From Rhodococcus wratislaviensis (GTDB lineage Bacteria; Actinomycetota; Actinomycetes; Mycobacteriales; Mycobacteriaceae): 64,000 nucleotides of DNA. The notes below the pieces were generated by a model. It saw only the letters and a program-made list of their open reading frames with translations, had not been told where the DNA came from and did not search any database. The DNA lies in assembly GCF_900455735.1 (NCBI RefSeq), contig NZ_UAUI01000024.1:282501-346500 (forward strand), written 5' to 3'. The position numbers were made by a program, and so were the translations under genes. Shown one piece after another: positions 45,982-53,354 of the stretch; the stretch's first letter is position 1; the number at the start of each line of letters is the position of its first letter.

Positions 45982-46941
45982 ATGACAACAGACGCAGACA
46001 CCGTCCCCATGATGGTGCGTCAGATGCGGGTCGAGTCCTCGGGCGTCGTCTCGCTCCGCCTCGAACGACAGGACGGCGGCGCCGTCGACCGGTGGACGCC
46101 CGGCGCCCACCTGGACCTGCACCTGAACCGCGGGACCATCCGCCAGTACTCCCTCTGCGGAGACCCCGACGACAAGACCGGGTACCGCGTCGCGATCCTC
46201 CACGAGGTGACCGGCCGAGGCGGCTCCCGGCACGTCCACGAGACGCTGCGGCCCGGCGACAGCCTGTCGGTGAGCGCGCCCCGCAACAACTTCGAACTCC
46301 TGCCCTCGCCGCGCTACGTGTTCATCGCCGGCGGCATCGGCATCACGCCGATCCTCGCGATGATCGGGGAAGCCGAACGCATGGGCGCCGAATGGGAACT
46401 GCACTACGGCGGCCGTGCCCGCGCGTCGATGGCGTTCCTCGACGAACTGTCCGCACACGGCGACCGCGTGCACGTCGTCACCGAGGAGGCCGACGGCATC
46501 CTCGATCTGGCCGCCATCCTCGGCGCCGCCCGCGCGGAGACACTCGTCTACGCCTGCGGCCCCGAGGGCCTGCTCGGCGCGGTCGAGGGATACACCGGCT
46601 CCTGGCCGGACGGCGCGATCCGGCTCGAGCGGTTCAAGGCGAAGGAGATCCCCGCCGACACCCTCGCCGGCGACCGTCCCGTCCGCGTGATCTGCGAACG
46701 ATCCGGCATCTCGGCCACCGTCGCCCCCGACCGGACCATCCTCGACACCCTCGAGGAATCCGGCGTCGACGTCCCCAACTCCTGCCGCGAAGGCATCTGC
46801 GGAACGTGCGAAACCCGCGTCCTCGCCGGCACCCCCGACCACCGCGACTCCCTGCTCTCCAGCTCCGAGCAGGAGTCCGGCACCACCATCATGATCTGCG
46901 TTTCCCGCGCCCGCTCCGACGAGCTCGTGCTGGATCTCTAG
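45982..46941 (+). CDS. PDR/VanB-type oxidoreductase (FMN/NAD + 2Fe-2S)
   Basis: This 319-aa reductase has a flavin-binding domain (RQYSLCGDP, RGGSRHVHE), an NAD-binding domain (YVFIAGGIGITPILAM) and a C-terminal plant-type ferredoxin with Cys268, Cys273, Cys276 and Cys306. It matches phthalate dioxygenase reductase and VanB, which pass NADH electrons to a Rieske oxygenase. The oxygenase is encoded 227 bases downstream in the same operon. It is preceded by MarR-type operator C. Confidence 0.92.
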   Translation: MTTDADTVPMMVRQMRVESSGVVSLRLERQDGGAVDRWTPGAHLDLHLNRGTIRQYSLCGDPDDKTGYRVAILHEVTGRGGSRHVHETLRPGDSLSVSAPRNNFELLPSPRYVFIAGGIGITPILAMIGEAERMGAEWELHYGGRARASMAFLDELSAHGDRVHVVTEEADGILDLAAILGAARAETLVYACGPEGLLGAVEGYTGSWPDGAIRLERFKAKEIPADTLAGDRPVRVICERSGISATVAPDRTILDTLEESGVDVPNSCREGICGTCETRVLAGTPDHRDSLLSSSEQESGTTIMICVSRARSDELVLDL

Positions 46942-46953
46942 AAGGGAAGAACC

Positions 46954-47166
46954 ATGAGCCTGTATCTGCAACCACGCCAGTCCGGCACGGCACCCACCCC
47001 GTACGAACGGAAGCTGGCCGGTGCGATCGAAGAGGTCTTCGGAACCGGTGTGCACCACCTCGAAGGCCTGGTGAAGGGTTTGAACGCCCTCGGCATCCAC
47101 AGTCCCGGCGGCGACGCCTGGACCACCGACACTTTCACGGACGAGATCCGACGGATGGGGGCCTGA
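46954..47166 (+). CDS. Small recombinase-like helix-turn-helix protein
   Basis: This 70-aa protein is soluble and mostly helical (TPYERKLAGAIEEVFGTGVHHLEGLVKGLNALGI), ending HSPGGDAWTTDTFTDEIRRMGA. The last part resembles the segment of serine-recombinase helper domains in which a short HTH is followed by a Trp-containing motif, hence the family label recombinase-like HTH. It has no catalytic domain. The gene sits between the reductase and Rieske oxygenase genes, with gaps of 12 and 1 bases. This suggests a role with the oxygenase, perhaps structural or regulatory. Confidence 0.72.
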   Translation: MSLYLQPRQSGTAPTPYERKLAGAIEEVFGTGVHHLEGLVKGLNALGIHSPGGDAWTTDTFTDEIRRMGA

Positions 47167-47167
47167 C

Positions 47168-48199
47168 ATGGTGAACCGACTGCGCAAGGCGGCACTGACC
47201 GGCGACGAGATCTTCGCGACCGGGATGCGCGACCAGTGGCACGCGGTGTGCCCGTCCGACTTCGTCGCGCGCGGCGACATGAAGAAGGTGCGGCGCCTCG
47301 GCGAGGACTGGCTGCTGTTCCGTCAGTCCGACGGCACCCTCCGCATGCTCGCCGACCGCTGCCCGCACCGCGGCGCCCCGCTGTCGCAGGGTCAGCACCT
47401 CGGTGATCGGGTCGCCTGCCAGTACCACGGCGTGCAGGTGGACGGCGGCGGCACCGTCGTCTCCGTCCCCGGAATGCCCGGCTGCAACCTCGAGGGCAAA
47501 CGGCTGGTGACCAGCCTCCCCGTGCAGGAAGTGGCCGGCGCCGTGCTCGCCTGGTTCGGCACCGACCCCGACGCCGAACCCGCGCCCCTGGAACTGCCCG
47601 AGCGCCTCACCGACGACGGCATCTCACACTTCCTCTGCTACGCGGAGTGGAAGGCGCCGTGGCGGTTCACGCTGGAGAACCTGCTCGACCCGATGCACGG
47701 AGCGTTCCTGCACCGCGAATCGCACTCGATGTTCGGCGGCGAGACGTCCGCGAAGTTCCGGATCCGCGAAACCGATCGCGGGTTCTTCTTCGAGAAGACC
47801 GACCAGCGGGGTGTGAACTTCGACTGGGTCGAGTTCTGCCGTACCGGCATCGACTGGGTGGACCTCGAGATCCCGTACCCGCCGACCGCCGGCCCGGGTG
47901 GCTCGTTCGGCATCGTCGGCATGGGAACGCCGATCGACGCCGAGACCACCGCGGTGTTCTTCTGGCGCTACCGCCGCGTCGAGGGCTGGGAACGCGACGT
48001 CTGGCGGTTCCTGTACCGCACCAAGCTCGAGGAGCGGCACTGGGTGGTGCTCGAGCAGGACCGCACCATGCTCGAGGCGATGGCATCCGACGCGGACCAG
48101 GCGGAGAACCTGTACCAGCACGACCTCGGCGTCATCCGGCTCCGCCGGCTCTACCGGGCGCAGGCCGAGGCCCAGGCGAAGGCACTTCAGGAGGCGTAG
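47168..48199 (+). CDS. Rieske 2Fe-2S aromatic ring oxygenase, alpha subunit
   Basis: This 343-aa oxygenase has the Rieske cluster ligands Cys65, His67, Cys84 and His87 (RCPHRGAPLSQG, CQYHG). The mononuclear iron site follows in ENLLDPMHGAFLH, with Asn171, Asp174, His177 and His182. The size and the lack of a beta subunit are as in VanA/phthalate 4,5-dioxygenase-type (class IA) oxygenases. These demethylate or hydroxylate aromatic rings, using the PDR-type reductase encoded upstream. It probably catalyses the first oxidation in the island. Confidence 0.92.
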   Translation: MVNRLRKAALTGDEIFATGMRDQWHAVCPSDFVARGDMKKVRRLGEDWLLFRQSDGTLRMLADRCPHRGAPLSQGQHLGDRVACQYHGVQVDGGGTVVSVPGMPGCNLEGKRLVTSLPVQEVAGAVLAWFGTDPDAEPAPLELPERLTDDGISHFLCYAEWKAPWRFTLENLLDPMHGAFLHRESHSMFGGETSAKFRIRETDRGFFFEKTDQRGVNFDWVEFCRTGIDWVDLEIPYPPTAGPGGSFGIVGMGTPIDAETTAVFFWRYRRVEGWERDVWRFLYRTKLEERHWVVLEQDRTMLEAMASDADQAENLYQHDLGVIRLRRLYRAQAEAQAKALQEA

Positions 48200-48209
48200 G
48201 GTCGCGCGG

Positions 48210-48239
48210 GTTGACGTGAATGAAATGTCAACTAAGAAT
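48210..48239 (+). promoter_or_regulatory. Promoter with overlapping inverted repeat, tetR gene
   Basis: TTGACG (48211-48216) and TAAGAA (48233-48238) are spaced 16 bases apart, a plausible -35/-10 pair. GTTGAC (48210-48215) and GTCAAC (48227-48232) form a perfect 6-bp inverted repeat across the same region, suiting autorepression by the TetR protein encoded downstream. Confidence 0.5.
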
Positions 48240-48291
48240 GTGTGACGGCCGACACGTCGGGCGCCGGCCGGGGTACGAGGAGGCGCGAGCG

Positions 48292-48909
48292 GTGCTTACG
48301 AACGGTGACGATCGAGGTCGGCTCGCGTTGGTCGAGGCGGCGGGGCGGTGCTTCGCCGAGCTGGGATACGAGCGCACCTCCGAGGCGGTCATCGCCGCTG
48401 CCGCCGGGGTGTCGCAGGCCGAATTCTCCGCCCGGTTCGCATCCCGGGACGACGCCTTCCGTGCCGTCGCCGCCGCGGTGTTCGACACGTTCGTCGAGGC
48501 TCAGCGCATCCCGGTCCCGCCGGACGCGGACCCGCGCAGCGTCCTGCGGGCGGCCACCGCGGCGTTCATCGAGACCGTCTACAGCAGCGGACGCCTGTTC
48601 ACGATGATCGAGGACCGCGCCGCCGTCGACCCCGTGATCGGGGAACAGCTCGAGGCGGCACACAACCGGATCCTCGGCCGGTACATCCGATTCATCGAAC
48701 GGCTCAACCAGGCCGGGATCGCGACGCCGTGCGCCGAACCCGCCCAGCTCGCCCGCAAACTGTCCGAGGCGCAGTGGACGGGTGCGGCGCGCCTGATCGG
48801 TGCGTCGCAGGACGAGCAGCGACGGTTCATCGTGGAGATGACGGCGGCGTCCGAACGGTTCATCGGATTCGGTGAGGTCGCCGACCTGACCGTCCGCGCG
48901 GCCAGCTGA
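48292..48909 (+). CDS. TetR family transcriptional regulator
   Basis: This regulator of about 205 aa has the HTH LVEAAGRCFAELGYERTSEAVIAAAAGVSQAEFSARFASRDDAF and a TetR-type helical C-terminal domain. A GTG at 48292 with GGAGG about nine bases upstream gives a normal N-terminus, though the frame is open further 5'. It lies downstream of the Rieske gene but has its own promoter-like sequence with an inverted repeat. It may tune part of the island independently of the MarR protein. Confidence 0.82.
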   Translation: MLTNGDDRGRLALVEAAGRCFAELGYERTSEAVIAAAAGVSQAEFSARFASRDDAFRAVAAAVFDTFVEAQRIPVPPDADPRSVLRAATAAFIETVYSSGRLFTMIEDRAAVDPVIGEQLEAAHNRILGRYIRFIERLNQAGIATPCAEPAQLARKLSEAQWTGAARLIGASQDEQRRFIVEMTAASERFIGFGEVADLTVRAAS

Positions 48910-48918
48910 CTCTTCCGG

Positions 48919-49446
48919 TCAGGCGGTGGGGGCCTGGTTCTCGACGATCGAGTGCTCGAGCTTGCGGAGCAGTTCGGCCAGCGCCGCCTGATCGTCCGTC
49001 GACATCCCGCTGAGGATCTGCGACTCGTTGGCGAAGTGGGCCTCCGCGACCTTCTCGATCACCCGCAGTCCCTCGTCGGTGAGTTGGGCGTGCACGATCC
49101 GCCGGTCCTCCGCGTCGCGCTCCCGCTGCACGAGTCCCGCCTTCTCCAGGCGGTCGACGCGCAGCGTGACTCCACCGGTGGTGACGAGGGCGGATTCCGC
49201 CAGCTGTCCGGACGTCATCCGGTACGGCGGACCCGAACGTCGGAGGGCGGCCAGAACGTCGAACGACGCCATGTTGATGCCGTGCTCCTCGAACACGGCG
49301 GCGAGGGACGTCTGGTAGCGCAGATACGAACGGTGCAGGCGGCCCAGCACTTTCAGCGGGCTCACATCCAGTTCGGGCCACTGGTGGGCCCACTGGTCGA
49401 CGATGTCGTCGACGGCATCGCGATCTGGAACGGGGCGTTGCGTCAC
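48919..49446 (-). CDS. MarR family transcriptional regulator
   Basis: This 175-aa winged-helix protein has a core (INMASFDVLAALRRSGPPYRMTSGQLAESALVTTGGVTLRVDRLEKAGLVQRERDAEDRRI) flanked by dimerisation helices, including the DxRR wing. The GTG at 49446 has a perfect AGGAGG eight bases upstream and is preferred over the ATG at 49479, which overlaps the operator. The same palindrome stands before this gene and four other promoters in the island. It is therefore the best candidate for the autoregulated controller of the pathway, released by an aromatic ligand as is typical of MarR. Confidence 0.9.
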   Translation of the reverse strand: MTQRPVPDRDAVDDIVDQWAHQWPELDVSPLKVLGRLHRSYLRYQTSLAAVFEEHGINMASFDVLAALRRSGPPYRMTSGQLAESALVTTGGVTLRVDRLEKAGLVQRERDAEDRRIVHAQLTDEGLRVIEKVAEAHFANESQILSGMSTDDQAALAELLRKLEHSIVENQAPTA

Positions 49447-49475
49447 CGGGCGCACCTCCTGGATCCTCGAGGGTC

Positions 49476-49500
49476 TCATCTGTTTAGTACCAAGATATCT
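49476..49500 (-). promoter_or_regulatory. MarR-type operator E (marR gene)
   Basis: Read toward marR the site is ATATCTTGGTACTAAACAGA (core TTAGTACCAA at 49484-49493 on the plus strand), followed by TGAGACC as in site B. It lies 30-54 bases upstream of the preferred GTG, fitting autoregulation. Confidence 0.65.
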
Positions 49501-49523
49501 AACGAAGCATAAGTGACGGCGAC

Positions 49524-49569
49524 GCGCCGCGGGTCCCCGCCGATTCCTCGGAACGGGGACCCGCGGCGC
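49524..49569 (-). terminator. Strong hairpin terminator after ridA
   Basis: A perfect 16-bp stem (49524-49539 with 49554-49569, arm GCGCCGCGGGTCCCCG) with a 14-nt loop lies 18 bases past the RidA stop. It would separate RidA transcription from the marR promoter. Confidence 0.85.
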
Positions 49570-49587
49570 TGCCGGGCAGGTGCGCTG

Positions 49588-49953
49588 TCAGCGTCCCCCG
49601 ACCGCCGCGACGGCGTCGATCTCGGCGATGGCGCCGTAGGGGAGGCTGCTGACCTCGAGGAACGTGCGCGCGGGGCGCGGCTCGTCGAAGATGCGCTCGA
49701 ACTGGCGGTTCGCCTCCTCGCGCAGCGACAGGTCGGTGACGTAGTAGGTGAGCTTGACGACGTCCTTCAGCTGTCCGCCGACGGTGGCGAGGCGATCGAC
49801 CATGCGGTCGACGGCGGCGTCGAGTGCCTCGGTGCGGCCCGGGACGGCGGTGCCCTCGGCATCGACGGACAGTGCGCCGGAGACGAACGCGAGTCCGCCC
49901 GCGACCACGGCCGGGCTGTAGGGGTGGTGGGCGGTGACTTCGGTGAGGGACAT
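49588..49953 (-). CDS. RidA/YjgF/YER057c family protein
   Basis: This 121-aa RidA-fold protein ends PARTFLEVSSLPYGAIAEIDAVAAV, with the conserved Arg and Glu region used by imine deaminases. RidA proteins hydrolyse reactive enamines/imines, and several subfamilies are pathway-specific deaminases in nitrogen-heterocycle or aminophenol degradation. It sits behind MarR-type operator D with a perfect TATAAT, so it belongs to the island's regulon. This hints at a nitrogen-containing intermediate. Confidence 0.87.
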   Translation of the reverse strand: MSLTEVTAHHPYSPAVVAGGLAFVSGALSVDAEGTAVPGRTEALDAAVDRMVDRLATVGGQLKDVVKLTYYVTDLSLREEANRQFERIFDEPRPARTFLEVSSLPYGAIAEIDAVAAVGGR

Positions 49954-49986
49954 GGAGGCTCGCTTTCTCGGTGGGCTTCTCCGGTA

Positions 49987-50006
49987 ATTATATCTTAGCG
50001 CTAAAC
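49987..50006 (-). promoter_or_regulatory. ridA promoter with MarR-type operator D
   Basis: On the minus strand the perfect palindrome TTAGCGCTAA (49995-50004) directly precedes a perfect -10 hexamer TATAAT (49987-49992). The ridA ATG is 33 bases further on. Binding here would cover the spacer between -35 and -10. Confidence 0.78.
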
Positions 50007-50190
50007 TAATTGACAGGGAGAGGCCGAATCGCACCGAGATCGCCGCATGCAGGCAGTGGCTGATCGCCGAACTGGCAGCCCGTGCAGCCCGACGTCGATC
50101 CGGACGTCTTCGCGATGATCCACCCGTCCGCCGCATGATCCACAAGCCGAATCTCTGGCGCGACGGACCGGCGAGGACGAGATTGTTGGC

Positions 50191-51120
50191 ATGACGAATT
50201 CCAACCCGAAGCAGACCATGAAGGCAGTCTCCTACTCGTCCTACGGTGGTCCCGAGGTGCTCGAGACCCACGACGTGCCCGTGCCCGAGCCCACCGGCAA
50301 CCAGGTACGCCTCGTCATCCGGGCCGCCGGGGTGAACCCGATCGACTGGAAGCTGCGGTCGGGGTCGATGGCCGAGGTGATGTCGGTGCAGTTCCCGAAG
50401 ATCCCGGGCAGCGAAGTGGCCGGCGTGGTCGACGCGGTCGGTCCGGACGCGACCGGTGTGGTGGTCGGCGACGAGGTGTTCGGCTGGTCCGACACCGGTG
50501 GCTACGCAGAGTACGCGCTCGCGTCGATCGTCGTGCCGAAGCCGAAAGGGTTGAGCTGGACGGACGCCGCCACCATCCCCGTCGCAGGCGAGGCCGCCAC
50601 TCGCGGACTGCGGCTCCTGAAGCTGACGTCCGGTGAGACGTTGCTGGTGAACGGCGCGTCCGGGGCGGTGGGAACCATTGCGGCGCAACTGGCGCTGAAT
50701 TCGGGTGTCACCGTGATCGGCACCGCGAGCGAGAAACACCACGACGCGTTGCGGGAGCTGGGCGTGACCCCCACGACGTACGGCGAGGGACTGGCGGCCC
50801 GGGTCCGCGAACTCGCCCCGAACGGTGTGGACGCCGTCCTCGACGCCGGCTTCGGAGGACTCGAGGCGGCGATGGAACTGCGCGGAGGCACCGACCGGAT
50901 CGTGACGCTGTCGGACGGTGCCGCGTTCGGGCTGGGAATCACGTTCTCGTCCGGCAACGCCGGCGATCGGAACGCGGAGACACTGCGCCGGCTGGGCGCC
51001 CTCGCCGCGGACGGGAAGCTGGCCCTCCCGCCGGCCCGCACGTTCCCGCTGACCGATGCGGCCGACGCGCAGCGCGCCGGCGAGAAGGGCGGCAGCCGCG
51101 GGAAGATCCTCTTGCGCTGA
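50191..51120 (+). CDS. NADP-dependent MDR oxidoreductase (quinone oxidoreductase-like)
   Basis: This 309-aa zinc-independent MDR enzyme has GVNPIDWKLRSG, PGSEVAGVVDAVG and the Rossmann motif VNGASGAVGTIAAQLAL. It reduces quinones or reactive enones, and the natural substrate is unknown. It lies just outside the MarR-controlled island, with its ATG 238 bases from the divergent ridA start. Its own promoter shows no MarR-type site on its side. The gene ends four bases before palindromic element A copy 3. Confidence 0.87.
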   Translation: MTNSNPKQTMKAVSYSSYGGPEVLETHDVPVPEPTGNQVRLVIRAAGVNPIDWKLRSGSMAEVMSVQFPKIPGSEVAGVVDAVGPDATGVVVGDEVFGWSDTGGYAEYALASIVVPKPKGLSWTDAATIPVAGEAATRGLRLLKLTSGETLLVNGASGAVGTIAAQLALNSGVTVIGTASEKHHDALRELGVTPTTYGEGLAARVRELAPNGVDAVLDAGFGGLEAAMELRGGTDRIVTLSDGAAFGLGITFSSGNAGDRNAETLRRLGALAADGKLALPPARTFPLTDAADAQRAGEKGGSRGKILLR

Positions 51121-51124
51121 CGCG

Positions 51125-51170
51125 CCCGTGAGTACTTATTAACCGCCGGACGTTAATAAGTACTCACGGG
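51125..51170. repeat. Palindromic element, family A copy 3 (bidirectional terminator-like)
   Basis: A perfect 19-bp inverted repeat with an 8-nt loop (51125-51143 with 51152-51170) has arm CCCGTGAGTACTTATTAAC. It fills exactly the gap between the convergent quinone oxidoreductase and copD-like genes. Confidence 0.9.
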
Positions 51171-52109
51171 TCAGGCGGTGGTGGCCAGGGCGGCGGCGAG
51201 ACCGAACGGAACGGCCATCACCACCACCTCCACGATCGCGCGCCGCAGGGACCCTTCGGCGCTGATCCGGTGCGCGGCCGCCTGCCCGACCCACGTTCGC
51301 CGCCACCACCAGCCGAGCCCGAGGAGCGCCGCCAACGCCACCGCCTTGGCGAGGACGATGCGGCCGTAACCGGTGTCGAACAGCGGCGTCACCCCACCCA
51401 GCCGGACCGCGGCGTCGACGACACCGGTCGCGGTCAGCAACCACACGCACCGCCACGCGACGACGGAATACCGCGGCAACCACGACGACCAGTCCCCGCG
51501 CGACCGGAGCATCAGGCCGAGAGCGGCGAGGAGCCCGAACCACACGGCGGCGGCCAGGGCATGGACGACGTCGAGAACCGAGCCGAGAACCTGCTGCGAC
51601 ATGTGGCCGGTGATCGGCCGGGCCACCAGGGCGAGCGCCGCGAGCACCAGCACCGGGACGGGGAGCCGGGCGTCGCTGCGGCGGAACGCGACCGCCGACC
51701 ACGCGGTGGCCGCGGCCGTGCACACGAGAACGGCGAGGTCGACGCGTCCCGCGCTGATCTCGGTCACGTACGACCCGAACCGTCCGACTGACAGTTCCGA
51801 CAACGCCAGGGCGTCGGCCTCCGCCGCCGTCATCGACAGCAGCACGGCCTCGGCGAGCATCCACGCACCGGCGACCGCGGTCGACAACCGCCACAGCCGT
51901 TCGTCCCGCACGAGGGGACGGCTGTCCGCGCGACTCCACCAGCCCAGCGCTGCGAGACCGAGCACCGCCGAACCGAGCACCAGGCACAGCGCGCGGACGG
52001 CGCTCGACGGTGAGGGGTCTTCCGGTTGCGCGAGCGCCCAACCACAGGCGACTCCGACGAGCGATGTGGGTACGGCGAACAGCAGCCAGGACTGTCGCGC
52101 CGTACCCAC
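51171..52109 (-). CDS. CopD-family copper resistance membrane protein
   Basis: This membrane protein of about 312 aa has eight or nine helices and the CopD-domain pattern GHMSQQVLGSVLDVVHALAAAVWFGLLAALG, where the two histidines may bind copper, and a late TGYGRIVLAKAVALAALLGLG helix. It would import or handle copper delivered by the periplasmic CopC. The GTG at 52109 lies five bases after the copC-like stop, and longer forms are open. It is the third gene of a YcnI-CopC-CopD operon. Confidence 0.85.
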   Translation of the reverse strand: MGTARQSWLLFAVPTSLVGVACGWALAQPEDPSPSSAVRALCLVLGSAVLGLAALGWWSRADSRPLVRDERLWRLSTAVAGAWMLAEAVLLSMTAAEADALALSELSVGRFGSYVTEISAGRVDLAVLVCTAAATAWSAVAFRRSDARLPVPVLVLAALALVARPITGHMSQQVLGSVLDVVHALAAAVWFGLLAALGLMLRSRGDWSSWLPRYSVVAWRCVWLLTATGVVDAAVRLGGVTPLFDTGYGRIVLAKAVALAALLGLGWWWRRTWVGQAAAHRISAEGSLRRAIVEVVVMAVPFGLAAALATTA

Positions 52110-52114
52110 CGTGC

Positions 52115-52648
52115 TCAGTTCTCGCCGCGCGGCTTGCGGAGCGCGAACCACAGCCCGCCGCCGAACACGAGCACACCGGCAACGATGAACGGCCACAACG
52201 GAACACCGCCGCTGCCGGATTCACCCGAGCTGTCCGCCGCGGCGCCGGGCGTGCCCGACCCCTCCTCGGTGAGGGTGAACGTGCGGGTTCCGCTCACCGG
52301 ATGCCCGTCGGCGGACGTGACGCGGAACGCGACGGTGTACACGCCGGCCGGTCCCAGCTCGCCGAGTTCGGCACTGACCGTGGGTCCCTCGACGGCCGGG
52401 TCGCCCTTGGTCCACAGGTTGCCGTCCGGCCCCACCACGGTGAGGGACGCGAACGACTCCTGCAGCGCCTCGTTGAACGTGACGCTCACCCGTTCCGGGC
52501 CGGCCGCGATCTCCGCGCCGTTCTCGGGGGTCGAGCTGATCACGACGGAATGGGCGACCGCGGTGCCGGCCCCGAGCATGCTCGCGAGCATGGTCAGCAG
52601 CCCGACCGCGATCACCTTCACCGACGTGAAGGTGGTGCGTCTTCTCAT
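52115..52648 (-). CDS. CopC-domain copper-binding protein
   Basis: This 177-aa protein has a Sec signal ending AHS, so the mature N-terminus begins with His33. It has the CopC beta-sandwich, copper ligands Asp114/His116 in SADGHPVSG, and a C-terminal membrane anchor (WPFIVAGVLVFGGGLWFAL). It binds copper outside the membrane. The ATG overlaps the YcnI-like stop by four bases. Confidence 0.9.
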   Translation of the reverse strand: MRRRTTFTSVKVIAVGLLTMLASMLGAGTAVAHSVVISSTPENGAEIAAGPERVSVTFNEALQESFASLTVVGPDGNLWTKGDPAVEGPTVSAELGELGPAGVYTVAFRVTSADGHPVSGTRTFTLTEEGSGTPGAAADSSGESGSGGVPLWPFIVAGVLVFGGGLWFALRKPRGEN

Positions 52649-53313
52649 GAGCGACGGCTCCGGACCATGGCGCCGAGGCCGAGGGCCGCACCGAGCGCGC
52701 CGAGGACCAGGCCGATGCCGCCCAGCCAGCGGGCGGTGTCGTCGGTGCCGGACGCCGTCGTCTCGGTCTCCTCGGACGTCGTGGCGCCGCCCGCGTCGTG
52801 GCTGTGGTCTTCACCGCTCGCCGCGGCCAGCGTGAGGGTGGGTGCCGGCTTGTCGGGCTCCGCGCCGTCGGCGCCGACCGCCTGATCCCAGTTGACGACC
52901 TCGCCGTCGCTGTACGTCTGGGCGGCCGGGAACGACACCTCGTCCTGCTCCGGCAACGGTCCGGCGGACAGTTCGAACTGCTGGAACTGGCCGGGTGCGA
53001 CACCGACACCGGGGTCGGCGGTCCAGGTCACGGACTTCGCCAGCTTGGACGTCGGGTCCTTCTCGACGACGGACGTCCACCCCGGCAGCGGGGTGGTGCG
53101 GGCCGACTTCAGGTCGGGGAGCGTGACGGTCAGCTTGGTGGTGGATGCCGTCTCGGACTCGGTGGGAACGCGGAACGTCAGTACGGAGTAGCCGCCCTGT
53201 TCGGCGCCCGGGGCGACAACCGTCACGTGGGCGGCGGCGACACCGGCCGCGAGCAGCATGGCGCCGCCGGCCGCACCGGCCGTGAAAAGGGCACGGGAAA
53301 CGAGGGAATTCAT
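52645..53313 (-). CDS. YcnI-family copper-binding membrane protein
   Basis: This 222-aa protein has a signal peptide (AGVAAAHV) that leaves His29 at the mature N-terminus. It contains a DUF1775/YcnI domain (GYSVLTFRVPTESE, PLPGWTSVVEKD, FPAAQTYSDGEVVNWDQ), a His/Asp segment EDHSHDAGG and a C-terminal helix. YcnI of Bacillus binds Cu(II) via the N-terminal His. It is the first clear copper gene of the operon, with AAAGGA before the ATG. Confidence 0.88.
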   Translation of the reverse strand: MNSLVSRALFTAGAAGGAMLLAAGVAAAHVTVVAPGAEQGGYSVLTFRVPTESETASTTKLTVTLPDLKSARTTPLPGWTSVVEKDPTSKLAKSVTWTADPGVGVAPGQFQQFELSAGPLPEQDEVSFPAAQTYSDGEVVNWDQAVGADGAEPDKPAPTLTLAAASGEDHSHDAGGATTSEETETTASGTDDTARWLGGIGLVLGALGAALGLGAMVRSRRS

Positions 53314-53354
53314 GGAAGGTCCTTTGAGGGTCTGAAGGGAGAAAGAGGTGAGAG

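Noticed and set aside
46954..47166. Remnant of a site-specific recombinase
   Set aside because: The frame is intact, short and snugly placed between reductase and oxygenase genes, with no catalytic recombinase residues, att-like repeats or other mobile-element sequence nearby.
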